64,000 bases of DNA from Atkinsonella hypoxylon (taxonomy: Eukaryota; Ascomycota; Sordariomycetes; Hypocreales; Clavicipitaceae). The stretch is taken from contig JFHB01000127.1 of the NCBI GenBank assembly GCA_000729835.1, positions 22,699-86,698 of the forward strand. The letters are read 5' to 3'. The notes under the pieces are model-generated. The model ran no database searches and was not told the origin of the DNA. It saw only the letters and a program-made list of their open reading frames with translations. A program made the position numbers and the translations under genes. Positions 62,664 through 64,000 of this stretch are shown one piece after another; the stretch's first letter is position 1; each line of letters begins with the position of its first letter.

Positions 62664-62890
62664 GAAGTAATGTTTCTTAAGTATTAAGTGTTGTAAATTA
62701 AAGTAGGCCAAAAGATATTAATTGATTGAAAAGAGCAAAAGCTAAAAAGAGCCAGCAGAAGCTGCTTGCGCGCTTGCTTGCTTGAACTATTTAGACGTCT
62801 GGGCGATGCGCACTCTTATAGAGAAAATCTGTATGTAGCATCCCTTGCAAAGCTAATATAAGAGCGCAAGGGGGTAACCCCGCCGTGACA
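62664..62890 (-). repeat. TSD gaagt and Gypsy-2 right LTR, right fragment
   Basis: Begins with the right copy of gaagt (62664-62668) and then the last 222 bp of the Gypsy-2 LTR. It is almost unmutated (gcttgcgcgcttgcttgct, acgtctgggcgatgcg), in contrast to the matching inner half of the left LTR at 36,036-36,257. Confidence 0.88.
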
Positions 62891-64000
62891 CAGTATATAG
62901 CCGCTAAATAAGTTCTATATGTTTACCTCTTGCTTGCTTTATATCTATATTGTAAGTAATAGCTTAAACTCTACTTAATAGGCTAGGGTGTATATAGTTA
63001 ATATAGTGCTATCTTATAATAGTACTACTTATAGCACTAAGATATTTAAATATTGTAGAGAACATCTATATTATATAAGATTAGTATATTGTATATAGAG
63101 AGCATATATAGAAGATATACCTACTTATAGCTAAATACTGTTTAGCTTATAGTAATAATATATATAAAGGTCTCTTACACTATTATTTATTAACTAGAGG
63201 TATATATAAAAGAGGAGGTTATATATACTAGATATCTCTTTATTATATATAAAATATATAAGGATATTTATATTGCCTTTAATTTATTAAAAAGAGAGGT
63301 TAATTTAAATATATTAAGCAGTTATAAAAGCTCTTACTTATTGCTATAAGTATAGAATAATATAATAGTTATTTAGTCCTTATATATAAATATTATAAAT
63401 CTACTGCTAGTTTAAGTCTTTAATTTAGTTAAAGTGCTACTCTTATATAGCGCCTATTAATTTTGTTTAATATATAGTATATATATTCCCTCTATATACT
63501 TACCTATAAGCTGCACTCTAGTTAGGTATTATAGAAAGTAGGTTTAAAGAATTAGTACTTATACCTTATTCTTACAATTAAGAGCTAAATATAGCTACTA
63601 AATATAATTCTTCTTATAATAGTGTAAAATTAAGGATAATATAGAATTAAGATATAGCTTCTCTATATTTATAGTTTAGTAAATAAGCTATATATAGTTT
63701 AAGGGTATATATATACCTAGTATATAGCTGCTATATACTTATAAGATATTAGAGTTAAAATATTATTACGCTATATAAGAGCTATAAATAAAGCTTCTTA
63801 AATATTATATAGAATATTTTTAGGTAGAGGTAGTATATAATTATATATTCTATATATTAATAATATAAAAAAGAGAAATCTTTTTACATTAAAAGGTATA
63901 AAAAAGTTAAATTTAACGCTATAGTAATACTACTTAAGAGTAGTATATTTTATATAGTAAAAGACTATTATAATTAGTATATAAACAATATATTAAGGAT
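62891..64000. other. AT-rich RIP-type DNA, nothing recognised
   Basis: TpA-rich sequence beyond Gypsy-2, without open frames, LTRs or repeats that match the rest of the window. It should be the DNA into which Gypsy-2 inserted, already or later mutated. Confidence 0.6.

Larger units (their letters stand above)
35778..62890 (-). mobile_element. Gypsy-2: Ty3/Gypsy LTR retrotransposon, hosts two later insertions
   Basis: LTRs of 480 bp: 35778-36257 on the left and, on the right, 54502-54759 continued at 62669-62890 because Copia-2 is inserted in it. Termini are TGTCGCC and GTGACA. Minus-strand coding order: leader, gag with a CCHC-type zinc knuckle, reverse transcriptase, (Gypsy-1 copy 2), RNase H, integrase with an H2C2 zinc segment, then about 4 kb of unassigned 3' sequence, then the LTR. 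Without the insertions it is about 11.7 kb, large for a fungal Gypsy element. No canonical TSD is seen; an agtat pair exists only if the ends are shifted by 1-2 bp. Oldest resolved layer of the nest. Confidence 0.85.

Noticed and set aside
22364..62890. Dating the insertions from LTR divergence
   Set aside because: RIP, not clock-like mutation, dominates the differences, so LTR divergence gives no age here.

Overview
The window looks like filamentous ascomycete (Pezizomycotina) DNA. The signs are short GT-AG introns, an N-terminal fungal Pth11-type rhodopsin-like domain, TACCTAGG-type low-complexity motifs, and above all a sharp change near 15,340 from gene-bearing DNA to an AT-dominated block. 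In that block CpA/TpG and CpG are depleted and TpA is enriched, the signature of repeat-induced point mutation (RIP). No genus can be named from the sequence alone.

Positions 1-15,340 are ordinary gene space with four supported genes. They are: an intronless 962-residue protein joining a seven-helix Pth11-like receptor domain to a FucP-like MFS sugar transporter (491-3379, minus); a three-exon APC-superfamily amino acid/choline/GABA-type permease (7351-9381, minus); a small cytosolic-looking protein of unknown function (10380-10859, plus); and a six-exon DHA1-type MFS transporter (11167-13246, minus). Three of the four are plasma-membrane transport or sensing proteins, so the segment looks like nutrient-uptake gene space. 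The 4 kb between the first two genes and the 2 kb before the AT block hold no gene I can support.

Positions 15,340-64,000 are a nested graveyard of LTR retrotransposons, all with coding strand minus and all broken by RIP-type transitions. The layout can be read from LTR pairs and target-site duplications (TSDs). Gypsy-2 (35778-62890, about 11.7 kb without insertions) is the oldest resolved layer. A 7.47 kb copy of Gypsy-1 (42429-49894, TSD actct) sits in its pol gene, and a complete Copia element, Copia-2 (54760-62663, TSD gaagt), sits in its right LTR. A second Copia, Copia-1 (16790-34543), carries the longer 9.95 kb Gypsy-1 copy (22364-32313, TSD cttct) inside its gag. The remaining AT-rich gaps (15341-16789, 34544-35777, 62891-64000) show no recognisable gene; one holds a 72-bp minisatellite.

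The most interesting observations are: (i) the receptor-transporter fusion; (ii) a RIP-spared patch of about 330 bp centred on a 2.5 kb internal deletion junction in one Gypsy-1 copy, with matching sparing at a second heterology junction and at the outer edges of elements; (iii) a long extra reading frame downstream of pol in Gypsy-1, with hydrophobic segments, conserved in both copies; (iv) a Copia primer-binding site matching the anticodon loop of initiator tRNA-Met, implying half-tRNA priming. No CRISPR, rRNA or tRNA gene was found.
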